NCBI GenBank assembly: GCA_003218935.1 | Contig: QHPA01000209.1 | Span: 1-12,473, forward strand | Direction of reading: 5' to 3' | DNA from: Verrucomicrobiota bacterium | GTDB taxonomy: Bacteria; Verrucomicrobiota; Verrucomicrobiia; Limisphaerales; AV2 | DNA: 12,473 bases | Part shown: positions 1-8,678 of the stretch, in pieces | How the letters are laid out: every line of letters starts with the position of its first letter | Position numbering within the stretch: position 1 is the stretch's first letter | Made by a program: the position numbers and the translations under genes | The notes under the pieces: generated by a model | The model's input: the letters and a program-made list of their open reading frames with translations, nothing else | What the model was told of the DNA's origin: nothing | The model's database searches: none

Positions 1-3000
1 CACGGCTTCATTCTTCCCCCGCAGACGGGCAGCTACACGTTCTGGATTTCAAGCGACGATAATTCCACTTTATTTCTGAGCACGGATGAGACTCCGGCGA
101 ATGTGCAGACGATCGCCTTCGTGCCCGGCTGGACCACTTCCCGTGAATGGACCAAGTACGCCGAGCAACAATCCGCTCCCATCAGTCTGGCCGCAGGGCA
201 GCGATATTATATCGAGGCGTTGCAAAAGGAAGGCGGTGGCGGCGACAACCTGGCCGTCATGTGGGAGCTTCCCGACAACACGACGGAGGAGCCAATCCCC
301 GCGAGCCGCCTGTTGCCCTGGGGCACATCGTTCACGCCGCCGATCATCACGCAACAGCCAACCAACACCACCGTCGTCGAGGGCCAGCCGGCCACTTTCG
401 CCATCCGCGTCAGCAACCTTGATCCGGTCTCTTATCAGTGGCGGCGCGGTGGCGCGAACATTCCCGGCGCCAATAATGCCATCTACACCATTCCCGCCAC
501 AGTCATGGGCGACAACGGCGCGCAATTCAGTTGTTACCTGACGAATTCGCTCGGCAACACCAACAGCGCAACGGCCGCCTTGAACATCACGCCTGACACG
601 AATCCACCCACGCTGTTCTTTGCGGTCAACGTCGGCAGCACGGCTGTCAAAGTCACTTTCTCGGAACCCGTCGAAGCCGCCAGCGCGACGACCTTCACCA
701 ACTATTCACTCAATAATGGCGCCAGCGTTTCCTCGGCCGCCTTCGGCAGCGACACGCGCACCATCGTCCTGGCCACCAGCCCGCTGGCCTTCGGCACGGT
801 TTATACTCTGACGGTCAACAAAGTTCGCGATCGCGCTGCGATTCCAAACACGATCGCTCCCGGCTCAAGGATTTCATTCGCCGCATCTGAATTCACGCCG
901 CAGGATATCGGCAACCCGCCGCTGACGGGTTCTCAAACCAGGCTGACCAACGGTTATTTCAACGTGGCAGGCGGCGGAGGCGACATCGGCGGCGGGTCCG
1001 ATCAACTGCAATTCAGTTATCAACTGCGCACGGGAAATTTTGATGTCAAAGCCCGCCTGCAATCCGTTGACCTGGCGGATGTGTGGACAAAAGCCGGTCT
1101 GATGGCGCGCGAGGATTTGACTGCCGGAGGCCGTTTCGCAGGCGCGCTGGCGACTCCAAGTTTGAGCGGGTGCTTTTTCGAGTGGCGCGATCCGTCCGGG
1201 AGCGCAGCCGCGACGAGCGGTTCCTTTCCAGTGAATTATCCGGCCACCTGGCTGCGCCTGCAGCGAGTCGGCAATCAATTCACGGGCTACGCCAGTTACG
1301 ACGGACAGACCTGGACGCAAGTCGGCTCCGCCAGCATCGCCATGCCCGCGACGATTTACTTCGGCCTGGCCGTTTCCAGCCATAACACAAATCAATCGGC
1401 CACCGCCCAATTTCGTGACGTCGCCGATGTCACCGGCGCCGTTGTCGGCGCTCTGCCCGTCAACTCTGAACCGCTCGGTCCCTCCAGTCGCAAGACCGGC
1501 CTCGTGATTTCCGAGATCATGTATAAACCGGCGCCGCGCGGTGACGGCAGGAATCTGGAATTCATCGAGCTGTTCAACGCCAATCCTTTTTACGAAGACA
1601 TCAGCGGATATCGTATCTCCGGGGACATCGGTTTTACCTTCCCCACCAACACAATCCTGGCGGGCGGCAGTTTCCTGGTCGTCGCGAAGGTTCCGGCGGA
1701 CCTTCAGAGCGTCTATGGAATCGCCAATGTGCTGGGGCCCTACACCGGTTCGCTGAAGACTTCAGGAACCGTCCGGCTGCGCAGCGAGATAGACGCGATT
1801 TACCTCGAAGTTCCCTACAGCAACCAACCGCCTTGGCCGGTTGCGGCCGACGGCACCGGACATTCACTGGTTCTTGCGCGGCCTTCCTTCGGAGAGGCCG
1901 ACCCGCGCGCGTGGGACATCAGCGATGAGGCCGGCGGTTCGCCCGGCGGCGTGGACGGTTACCATGCCAGTCCGCTCCGCTCGGTCATGGTCAACGAATT
2001 TTTGGCGCACACGGACCCGCCGCTTTACGATTACATCGAGCTTTACAACCACGGGAATCAGTCGGTGGACGTCTCCGGCTGCACGCTTTCCGATCATCCA
2101 AATACAAACTTGTTCACGATTCCACCGGGGACAGTCATTCCGGCGCGCGGATTCATTTATTTCGACGAGAACCAGATGGGTTTCAGGCTCAGCGCCGTGG
2201 GCGAGACGATTTATTTCAAGAATCCGGACGGCTCGCGCGTGCTCGACTGCGTTCGGTTCGAAGGTCAGGAAAACGCCGTGTCGATGGGGCGGTGGCCGGA
2301 CGGCGCGTCGGAATTTTATCCGATGCAAACACGCACTCCCGGCGCGGCCAACAGCGCCATTAGGGTGCGCGACGTCGTCATAAACGAAATCATGTACAGT
2401 CCGATCTCCGGCGATGACAACGACCAGTATGTTGAGCTCTACAACAAGGGCGCCAATGCAATCAATGTCGGCGGCTGGCGATTCACCTCCGGCATTGACT
2501 ACCTGATCCCCACCAACACGGTGATCCCGGCGAGCGGGTACCTCATCGTGGCAAAGAACGCGGCCAACCTGTTAGCGCATTATGGCAATTTAAGCACGAA
2601 CAACGCGGTCGGCGATTTCGGCGGTCACTTGTCCGGCAGCGGCGAGCGACTTGCCGTGTCCATGCCCGACCTGGTGATCAACACCAACACACCCGGAGTC
2701 ACGAAGACCAACATTGCCTGGATTGTCGTCGATGAAGTCACTTACGGCGTTGGCGGGCGATGGGGACAATGGTCTCATGGCGGGGGCAGCAGCCTCGAAC
2801 TCATTGATCCGCGCAGCAACCATCGTCTGGCTTCCAACTGGGCTGACAGTGATGAATCGGGCAAGGCGCCGTGGACGAACATCGAAGTCACCGCCACCAT
2901 GGACAACGGCGCCGACTATAACGACAGCGGCGTCGATCTGGTGCAAGTAGGCTTGTTGGGCGCGGGCGAATGTCTGATTGACAACGTCGAATTTCGGCCC

Positions 3001-5694
3001 GGTGGTCCCGCGGCGGCAAACATCATCGCCAACCCGGACTTTGAAAGCGGGCTCGGCAGTTGGACTCCCCAAGGCGATCACGTCCGCTCGTTGCTCGAAA
3101 CGGCCAACGGCTTTTCGAGCACGCATTCTTTGCACATCCGGGCGAGCGATCAGATGTGGACCGCCGCCAATTGCGTTCAAGGCGATTTGACCACTATTGT
3201 GCCCGATGCCAACGGCCAGACAGCCACGCTGCGCCTCAAAGCCAAATGGCTTAAGGGCTGGCCCGAAGTGTTGATGCGAGTGCATGGAAACTGGATTGAG
3301 GACACGGGAAGGATGGCGATTCCTTCCAATCTCGGCACTCCCGGCGCTCGGAACAGCCGCGCGGCCGCGAACACGGGGCCGGCGATTTACGAGGTCGGCC
3401 ATTTGCCTGGCATTCCCGTCGCAAACCAGAATGTGGTCGTCACCGCCCGCGTCCACGATCCCGATGGAATTCAATCCGTGCAACTCAAGTACCGCGTGGA
3501 CCCCTCGAGCACCTACACCACGGTCGCAATGCTTGACAACGGCGCCGGCGGTGACGCGATCGCCGGTGACGGCATTTACAGCGCCACGATCCCCGGCCTG
3601 GCTACCGGCACGGTCATCGCATTTTATGTGCAAGCCACCGATGCATCATCCGCGACGACACGCTTTCCGACCGATCTGGCGAACGGCGCCCCGGTGCGCG
3701 AGTGCGTCGTTTGTTTTGGCGACGTGGCACCGGCGAGCAGTTTCGGCGCGTATCATCTGTGGCTCACGCAAAACGTGATCGATCGCTGGTCGAACCTGCC
3801 GAACATGAGCAACGAGCCGCACGACGGCACCTGGGTTTGCGGCAACCGTGTCATTTACAACATGAGTTCGCGTTACGCCGGCAGCCCGTACCACCAGCAG
3901 TTTGATTCGCCGGTCGGCAACTACTGCCATTACCACTGCGACATGCCGGAAGACGCCAAGTTCCTCGGCGCAACCTCGTTCAATAAAATCCACGCGCCGG
4001 GCAACGGGCCGTTCGACGACGACACGATCCAGCGCGAGCAAACGTGCTATTGGATGGTGCGCCAGCTTGGTTTGCCTTGGAACTACCGGCGTTTTGTCGC
4101 GATGTACGTGAATGGCAACCGGCGCGGCACGTTGATGGAGGACTCGCAGGTGCCCAACGGAGATGTCATCGACGAATACTTTTCCACGGATACCAATGGC
4201 CAACTATACAAATTGCAACCGTGGTTTGAATTCGACGCGAACGGCCAGGGCTTCAACAACAAGTCGTGGTGCACGCTGAACGATTACACGACCACTGGCG
4301 GCGCCAAGAAACTCGCGAGTTATCGCTGGAATTATCTGACGCGCAAAGCGCAGACGACCGCGAGCGATTACACCAACGTCTTCGCGTTGATCGACGCCGC
4401 CAATTCTTACGCCACCAGCAGCTACGTGGCGAACATGGACAACCTGGTGGACATGGAGGAATGGCTGCGCATTTTCGCCATCGAGCACGCGGTCGGCAAC
4501 TGGGACGCCTTCGGCTGCAACAACGCGCAGAACATGTATGGCTACAAACCGACGCAAGGAAAATGGAACCTTCTGATCTGTGACTACAATATCGTGCTGG
4601 GTAACAGCGGTTCGTGGGGACCAAACGGGAATGATCTTTTCTCTTACAACGGCGCGGACGGCCCGATGGGTGAAATCTACGCGAACCCCACGTTCCGCCG
4701 CGCCTATCTCCGCGCGTTCAAGGAAATCGCCAACGGCCCGATGCTGAACGCCAACGTCAACCCGGTCATGGACGCGAAATACGCCGCTTTTGCCGCGGAT
4801 GGCGTCACTGTCAACTCGCCGTCGGGCGTAAAGGGCTGGATTGCCACGATGCACAACTCGCTGTTGAGCACGTTGAACAACGAGGGCGCCAACGCGGCGT
4901 TCACCATCACCAGCAACGGCGGAAACAATTTCAGCACGAACAAAAACTCCATCACCATCACCGGCGAGGCGCCCGTGGAGGTGAAAACAATCACCATCAA
5001 CGGCATTGCTTACCCGGCAACCTGGAACTCGGTGACCGGCTGGTCGATCAAGCTGGCGCTGAGTGGCGGCCCCAATTCGCTGGCCATCCAGGGCCTCGAT
5101 TATTACGGCAACCCGGTTGCCGGCGCGACAGATTCGATCACGGTCACTTACACCGGCGGCGCGGAGTCGCCGCGGGGCCACGTGTTCATCAATGAAATCA
5201 TGTATAACCCCGCGTTGCCGAATGCCTCGTTCATCGAACTTTACAACTCCTCCACGATCAACGCGTTCGATCTTTCCGGTTTCCGGTTGGACGGCGCCGA
5301 TTTCACCTTCCCCGGCGGCAGCATCATTCCGCCCACCGGGTTCCTCGTTGTCGCCAGTGACGCTCCGGGTTTTGTCACGGCTTACGGGAGCGCGATTCCG
5401 CTCGCTGGCGTGTTCAACGGCAAGTTGCAGAACAACGGCGAGACGCTGAAGCTGGTCAGGCCGGGCGCCACGCCGGATCAGGACGTCATAATCAACCAGG
5501 TCACTTACGACCACCAACAACCCGTCGGGGCCTCAATACACGCCGGGCGCGTCGAACTCAGTGCGCACGAACCTCGCCCTTCCCTTGCTCTGGTTGAACG
5601 AGGTGCAACCGGGCAACGTGACCGGCATTCAAGACCGCTTCGGCCATCATCATCCGTGGGTCGAGCTTTACAACAGTGGAACCAACGCCCTTAA
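1..5694 (+). CDS. Giant secreted multidomain protein with lamin-tail domains and CotH-like kinase (5' partial, frameshifted at 3' end)
   Basis: The frame is open from base 1, so the gene starts upstream of the window; a GTG at 103 is internal. Residues below count from base 1. Order: end of a PA14 domain (1-100, with FWISSDD and GGGGDNLAVMW); Ig-like (113-196); Big_5-like Ig (200-290); concanavalin/DUF1349-like (311-479); LTD1 (500-645, EIMYKP); LTD2 (661-786); LTD3 from 792 (INEIMYSP), interrupted by a jelly-roll, carbohydrate-binding-like module (1007-1100, NPDFESG) before its closing TPGARNS (1113-1119); an X2-like Ig (1126-1239); a CotH-like kinase (1249-1625) with NWDAFGCNN and ICDYNIVLG, whose D1502 and D1528 probably match the essential aspartates of Bacillus CotH; another Ig-like (1629-1720); LTD4 (1724-1845). 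Homology breaks off near residue 1842, and the last ~50 residues are out-of-frame translation. Secretion is inferred from the modules, because the N-terminus is outside the window. The substrate is unknown. LTD plus CotH architectures are common in Verrucomicrobiota and Planctomycetota. Confidence 0.87.
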   Translation, partial: HGFILPPQTGSYTFWISSDDNSTLFLSTDETPANVQTIAFVPGWTTSREWTKYAEQQSAPISLAAGQRYYIEALQKEGGGGDNLAVMWELPDNTTEEPIPASRLLPWGTSFTPPIITQQPTNTTVVEGQPATFAIRVSNLDPVSYQWRRGGANIPGANNAIYTIPATVMGDNGAQFSCYLTNSLGNTNSATAALNITPDTNPPTLFFAVNVGSTAVKVTFSEPVEAASATTFTNYSLNNGASVSSAAFGSDTRTIVLATSPLAFGTVYTLTVNKVRDRAAIPNTIAPGSRISFAASEFTPQDIGNPPLTGSQTRLTNGYFNVAGGGGDIGGGSDQLQFSYQLRTGNFDVKARLQSVDLADVWTKAGLMAREDLTAGGRFAGALATPSLSGCFFEWRDPSGSAAATSGSFPVNYPATWLRLQRVGNQFTGYASYDGQTWTQVGSASIAMPATIYFGLAVSSHNTNQSATAQFRDVADVTGAVVGALPVNSEPLGPSSRKTGLVISEIMYKPAPRGDGRNLEFIELFNANPFYEDISGYRISGDIGFTFPTNTILAGGSFLVVAKVPADLQSVYGIANVLGPYTGSLKTSGTVRLRSEIDAIYLEVPYSNQPPWPVAADGTGHSLVLARPSFGEADPRAWDISDEAGGSPGGVDGYHASPLRSVMVNEFLAHTDPPLYDYIELYNHGNQSVDVSGCTLSDHPNTNLFTIPPGTVIPARGFIYFDENQMGFRLSAVGETIYFKNPDGSRVLDCVRFEGQENAVSMGRWPDGASEFYPMQTRTPGAANSAIRVRDVVINEIMYSPISGDDNDQYVELYNKGANAINVGGWRFTSGIDYLIPTNTVIPASGYLIVAKNAANLLAHYGNLSTNNAVGDFGGHLSGSGERLAVSMPDLVINTNTPGVTKTNIAWIVVDEVTYGVGGRWGQWSHGGGSSLELIDPRSNHRLASNWADSDESGKAPWTNIEVTATMDNGADYNDSGVDLVQVGLLGAGECLIDNVEFRPGGPAAANIIANPDFESGLGSWTPQGDHVRSLLETANGFSSTHSLHIRASDQMWTAANCVQGDLTTIVPDANGQTATLRLKAKWLKGWPEVLMRVHGNWIEDTGRMAIPSNLGTPGARNSRAAANTGPAIYEVGHLPGIPVANQNVVVTARVHDPDGIQSVQLKYRVDPSSTYTTVAMLDNGAGGDAIAGDGIYSATIPGLATGTVIAFYVQATDASSATTRFPTDLANGAPVRECVVCFGDVAPASSFGAYHLWLTQNVIDRWSNLPNMSNEPHDGTWVCGNRVIYNMSSRYAGSPYHQQFDSPVGNYCHYHCDMPEDAKFLGATSFNKIHAPGNGPFDDDTIQREQTCYWMVRQLGLPWNYRRFVAMYVNGNRRGTLMEDSQVPNGDVIDEYFSTDTNGQLYKLQPWFEFDANGQGFNNKSWCTLNDYTTTGGAKKLASYRWNYLTRKAQTTASDYTNVFALIDAANSYATSSYVANMDNLVDMEEWLRIFAIEHAVGNWDAFGCNNAQNMYGYKPTQGKWNLLICDYNIVLGNSGSWGPNGNDLFSYNGADGPMGEIYANPTFRRAYLRAFKEIANGPMLNANVNPVMDAKYAAFAADGVTVNSPSGVKGWIATMHNSLLSTLNNEGANAAFTITSNGGNNFSTNKNSITITGEAPVEVKTITINGIAYPATWNSVTGWSIKLALSGGPNSLAIQGLDYYGNPVAGATDSITVTYTGGAESPRGHVFINEIMYNPALPNASFIELYNSSTINAFDLSGFRLDGADFTFPGGSIIPPTGFLVVASDAPGFVTAYGSAIPLAGVFNGKLQNNGETLKLVRPGATPDQDVIINQVTYDHQQPVGASIHAGRVELSAHEPRPSLALVERGATGQRDRHSRPLRPSSSVGRALQQWNQRP
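5527..5530 (+). other. Probable +1 frameshift in a GGGG run joining the two halves of the LTD/CotH protein
   Basis: Upstream, frame 1 reads a normal LTD4 ending in NQVTYDHQQP. Downstream, frame 2 reads QYTPGASNS, the usual closing motif of this domain, and then a further LTD with WLNEVQPGN. Removing one G from the run joins the two as HQQPVGPQYTPGASNS with no stop. The out-of-frame continuation of frame 1 has no domain character and stops at 5694. A deletion of 2 or 5 bases just after the run would also restore the frame, and would fit LTD relatives that have a few more residues here. It could be a sequencing or assembly error or a real lesion. There is no recognisable programmed-frameshift signal such as a slippery heptamer or a rare or stop codon. 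Confidence 0.75.
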
Positions 5695-7009
5695 TCTGAG
5701 CGGCTACTTTCTCGCCAACAATTACACGAACCTCGCCCAATGGGCCTTCCCGGCGGGCGCGAGCATCAACCCCGGCCAGTTCCTGGTTGTTTACGTGGAC
5801 GGCAACAGCAGCGAGTCCGTCACCAACGAACTGCACACCAGCTTCGCGATTCCAACAGTGACCGGGTCTGTCGTGCTGACCAGATTTGCCGGAGGCCAGA
5901 CGACCGTCATCGATTATCTCAACTACAAACTCGTCAACGCCGATCGTTCCTACGGCGCGTTTGCGGACGGCACGCCCGCCAAACGCGAGAAGTTTTATTT
6001 CGCGACGCCGGGCGGCACCAACAGCAATACCTGGCCCGCCGTGCCCGTGACCATCAACGAGTGGATGGCCAGTAACACGGGCGCCATCGCCGACCCGGCC
6101 GACGGTCACTACGACGATTGGTTTGAACTCTACAACGCCGGGCCGACGCCGGTCGATTTGTCCGGCTACACGCTCACCGACAACCTGACCAACACCACGC
6201 AATTCACCATTCCGGCAGGTTACATCGTCCCGGCGAATGGATTCCTGCTTGTGTGGGCCGACAACGACACGAACCAAAACAGCACCAACGATCCAAACTT
6301 GCACGTGAACTTCAAACTCAGTCAGAGCGGCGAAGGCATCTGGTTGTTTGCGCCCAACGGCACCAACGTGGAGGGCGTCGCGTTCGGCCAGCAGACCAAC
6401 GACATCAGCCAGGGCCGCTGGCCGGACGGAAACTCGGGGCAGTATTATTTCATGCCGACGCCGACGCCGGGCGCTGCCAACGTCCTCGGCACACCGACCA
6501 ATCACGCGCCGGTGCTGGCCGCCATCGACAACCAGACGATCAACGAAGGCAGTCAGTTGTTGTTCACGGCCACCGCAACCGACTCGGACAGCGGCCAGAC
6601 GTTGAGTTACAGTCTTGATCCCGGCGCGCCGCCCGGAGCTTCCATCAACGCCAGTAGCGGCGTCTTCGTTTGGACGCCAACCGAGGCGCAAGGCCCCGGC
6701 ACGTATCCGGTGGCCGTGCGAGTGACAGATAATGGTTCGCCCCCGCTCAGCGACGCTCAAACTTTCAGCATCGTTGTGAACAGCGCCGTTGAACTTCGTT
6801 TCACCGGCGTCGCCATGTCCGGCAATAGCGTCGTTACACTGAACTGGGCTTCGCAGGTCGGAAAGACCTACCGGGTCGAATACAAGGACGACTTGACCCA
6901 GACAAACTGGAGCGCGCTTGGCGACTTCAACGCGACCGGCAGCATCACTTCCGCAACCAACACCGTCAGCGGAACACCGCAACGTTACTATCGCATCGAG
7001 CAGTTCTAG
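5561..7009 (+). CDS. C-terminal part of the LTD/CotH protein: two LTDs, Ig/cadherin-like module, C-terminal beta module
   Basis: This is almost certainly the 3' part of the preceding gene, displaced by the frameshift at 5527-5530. The GTG at 5561 is only the first usable start; the homologous frame extends back to about 5531. Residues from 5561: LTD5 (5-158, WLNEVQPGN, PWVELYNSG, LSGYFLANN), LTD6 (161-308, VTINEWMAS, DDWFELYNAG, QGRWPDG, TPTPGAAN), a putative-Ig/cadherin-like module (313-408, NHAPVLAAIDNQTINEGS, a form common in large bacterial surface proteins), and a C-terminal beta module (410-482) with GKTYRVEYKDDL and RYYRIEQF. That last module is a frequent tail in verrucomicrobial secreted proteins. 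No LPXTG, PEP-CTERM or transmembrane helix follows, so how it is held at the surface is unclear. With the frame restored, about 2,335 residues of the protein are visible. As an independent gene it would lack a signal peptide, which argues against separate function. Confidence 0.85.
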   Translation: MRTNLALPLLWLNEVQPGNVTGIQDRFGHHHPWVELYNSGTNALNLSGYFLANNYTNLAQWAFPAGASINPGQFLVVYVDGNSSESVTNELHTSFAIPTVTGSVVLTRFAGGQTTVIDYLNYKLVNADRSYGAFADGTPAKREKFYFATPGGTNSNTWPAVPVTINEWMASNTGAIADPADGHYDDWFELYNAGPTPVDLSGYTLTDNLTNTTQFTIPAGYIVPANGFLLVWADNDTNQNSTNDPNLHVNFKLSQSGEGIWLFAPNGTNVEGVAFGQQTNDISQGRWPDGNSGQYYFMPTPTPGAANVLGTPTNHAPVLAAIDNQTINEGSQLLFTATATDSDSGQTLSYSLDPGAPPGASINASSGVFVWTPTEAQGPGTYPVAVRVTDNGSPPLSDAQTFSIVVNSAVELRFTGVAMSGNSVVTLNWASQVGKTYRVEYKDDLTQTNWSALGDFNATGSITSATNTVSGTPQRYYRIEQF

Positions 7010-7082
7010 TCCGGGAATTTGTAATGGGTCGCGGGCATGATTTCCTTTCGCTCTTTTTGGCGCATTCGATTATTTTCTGACC

Positions 7083-8348
7083 ATGAAAGTGAACCTCGCG
7101 TATGGTCAGAGCCATTTGACGGTTGATCTGCCGGACGACCGCGCCACTGTCATTGAGCCGTCGCACAATCCAGGTTTGCCGGACGAAAGGAGCGCGCTCA
7201 TCGGCGCGTTGCAAAAACCCATCGGCGCGCGACCGATCCGCGAGCTGATCAAGCCAACCGACCGCGTTTGCATCGCTTTCACTGACCTCACCCGGGCGAC
7301 GCCGAACGAGCGCATCATCCCGTGGTTGCTGGAGCATTTGCAGGGCGTTGTGCCGGGCCGCAACATCACGCTGCTGAACCAGCTTGGCACGCATCGTCCA
7401 AACACGCGCGCGGAACTGGAAAAGATGCTCACGCCGAAGGTCACCGCAAATTACCGGGTGCTGAACCACGAGCCGGAAAATCCCGACGCTCTCGTTCAAC
7501 TCGGAACTACGCGAGACGGCACGCCGGCGCTCCTCAATCGACATCTGGCCGAAGCCGATGTCCGCGTCATCACAGGTTTCATCGAGCCGCACTTCTTTGC
7601 CGGGTTTAGCGGCGGCCCGAAAGGGATCATGCCCGGTTGCGCCGGACTGAAAACGGTGATGAGCAATCACGGCGCGAAAAACATTGGCGACCCGCGCGCT
7701 GCGTTTGGCATCACGGAAGGCAATCCGCTTTGGGAGGAGCTGCGAGACATCGCTCTGCGGATCGGCCCAAGTTTCCTGCTCAACGTCAGTCTCAACGAGC
7801 AGAAACAAATCACCGGTGTGTTTGCCGGTGACCTGCTGGCCGCCCATAAGGCCGGGTGCGAATTTGTCCGCGCGTCAGCGATGCAAAAAGTGAAATCGCC
7901 CTTTGAAATCGTGGTGACAACGAACAGTGGCTATCCGCTGGACCTGAGCCTGTATCAAGGCGTGAAAGGCATGAGCGCCGCCGCGCGCATCGTTCAGGAG
8001 CGCGGAACGATTATTCTGGCGTGCGAGTGCCGCGAAGGCGTGCCGGCGGACAGTCCGTTGGACAAACTGCTCCGCAGCGCCTCCAGCTCCGAAGAAATTC
8101 TGGCGATGCTCGCCACGCCCGGCTTTGTTCGTCCCGAACAATGGCAGGCGCAAATCCAGGCGCTCATTCAGCGCAAGGCGACCGTGCTTGTTTACAGCTC
8201 GCTCCCCGCCGAGGTGATTGAGGCCTGTCACCTCTCTCCCTGCCGCGACATCGGCGCCGCCGTGAAGGAACGTCTCCAGCAATTCGGGCCGCAAGCCCGC
8301 GTCGCTGTTTTGCCGCAAGGCCCACTGACGATTCCCTACCTGGGATGA
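7083..8348 (+). CDS. LarA-like nickel-dependent racemase/epimerase (DUF2088 family)
   Basis: This 421-residue protein matches the full length of the lactate racemase LarA family, cytoplasmic enzymes that racemise or epimerise 2-hydroxy acids using a nickel-pincer nucleotide. Seen here: TDLTRATP (66-73, substrate/cofactor loop), LGTHRPNT with H104, IEPHFFAGFSGGPK with H170 and K180, SNHG with H196, and YQGVKG with Q292 and K295. The spacings H104-H170 (66), H170-K180 (10) and K180-H196 (16) equal those of H108, H174, K184 and H200 in Lactobacillus plantarum LarA, so the catalytic pair, the covalent lysine and the axial nickel ligand all appear present. It ends with the family-typical PQGPLTIPYLG. 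The substrate cannot be read from the sequence, since many LarA homologues act on compounds other than lactate. The cofactor genes larB, larC and larE are not in the window. The ATG has no clear Shine-Dalgarno. It lies 73 bases after the LTD protein and converges on the ferredoxin gene with a 9-base gap. Confidence 0.87.
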   Translation: MKVNLAYGQSHLTVDLPDDRATVIEPSHNPGLPDERSALIGALQKPIGARPIRELIKPTDRVCIAFTDLTRATPNERIIPWLLEHLQGVVPGRNITLLNQLGTHRPNTRAELEKMLTPKVTANYRVLNHEPENPDALVQLGTTRDGTPALLNRHLAEADVRVITGFIEPHFFAGFSGGPKGIMPGCAGLKTVMSNHGAKNIGDPRAAFGITEGNPLWEELRDIALRIGPSFLLNVSLNEQKQITGVFAGDLLAAHKAGCEFVRASAMQKVKSPFEIVVTTNSGYPLDLSLYQGVKGMSAAARIVQERGTIILACECREGVPADSPLDKLLRSASSSEEILAMLATPGFVRPEQWQAQIQALIQRKATVLVYSSLPAEVIEACHLSPCRDIGAAVKERLQQFGPQARVAVLPQGPLTIPYLG

Positions 8349-8357
8349 ACCTGGGAT

Positions 8358-8678
8358 TCAATAACCCAATTCCGATTTCCTTTGCTCGGCGGTCGGCAAA
8401 GGGTCCTTTTTGCTGATAATCGCCTCGTTGCCACCGTCTTTCACGCGCCGCGCTTCCGCGGAATTGAATTGAATGCTGGCCTGGTATTCCTGAGGAACCG
8501 AAGCTTCGGCGTAGATGGCCTCGACCGGACAGACCTCGACGCACGCGGTGCAGTCAATGCAGTCCTCCGGATGGATCACCAATTGCTGGTCCAGTTCGTA
8601 GAAGCAGGCAACCGGGCAGACTTCCACGCAATCGGTGAACTTGCAGCGCTGACATTTATCAGTGACGACGTGAGCCAT
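8358..8678 (-). CDS. fdxA: 7Fe ferredoxin (3Fe-4S plus 4Fe-4S), FdxA type
   Basis: A 106-residue small cytoplasmic electron carrier, the same size as Azotobacter vinelandii ferredoxin I (FdxA). The start chosen is the ATG giving [17 protein letters not shown]; the frame is open 19 codons further upstream, but family length and an AAGG Shine-Dalgarno six bases before this ATG decide for it. By family pattern C9, C17 and C50 would bind the 3Fe-4S cluster and C21, C40, C43 and C46 the 4Fe-4S cluster; C12 and C25 match the conserved extra cysteines of this class. The C-terminal half carries [11 protein letters not shown], also typical of FdxA. The gene is alone on its strand, convergent with the LarA-like gene and divergent from the ThuA-like gene. 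Its redox partner is not indicated by the neighbours. Confidence 0.95.
   Translation of the reverse strand: MAHVVTDKCQRCKFTDCVEVCPVACFYELDQQLVIHPEDCIDCTACVEVCPVEAIYAEASVPQEYQASIQFNSAEARRVKDGGNEAIISKKDPLPTAEQRKSELGY

Noticed and set aside
4204..5520. A 438-codon open frame on the minus strand opposite the kinase region (similarly 2590-3633 and 5558-6982, minus)
   Set aside because: Long antisense frames are expected opposite GC-rich coding DNA. Their products are Arg/Val/Gly-rich with no recognisable motif, while the plus strand holds clear domains throughout.
5521..5535. Programmed +1 ribosomal frameshift at the GGGG run
   Set aside because: There is no rare or stop codon at the shift site, no upstream Shine-Dalgarno-like stimulator and no known family precedent for this protein type. 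A base-count error or mutation is simpler.
7010..7082. Promoter for the LarA-like gene
   Set aside because: TTGGCG and TATTTT are both present, but only 8 bases apart, and no other pair has acceptable spacing.
8349..8385. Terminator between the LarA-like and ferredoxin genes
   Set aside because: Only a 4-bp TGGG/CCCA inverted repeat is present and no T-run follows it.
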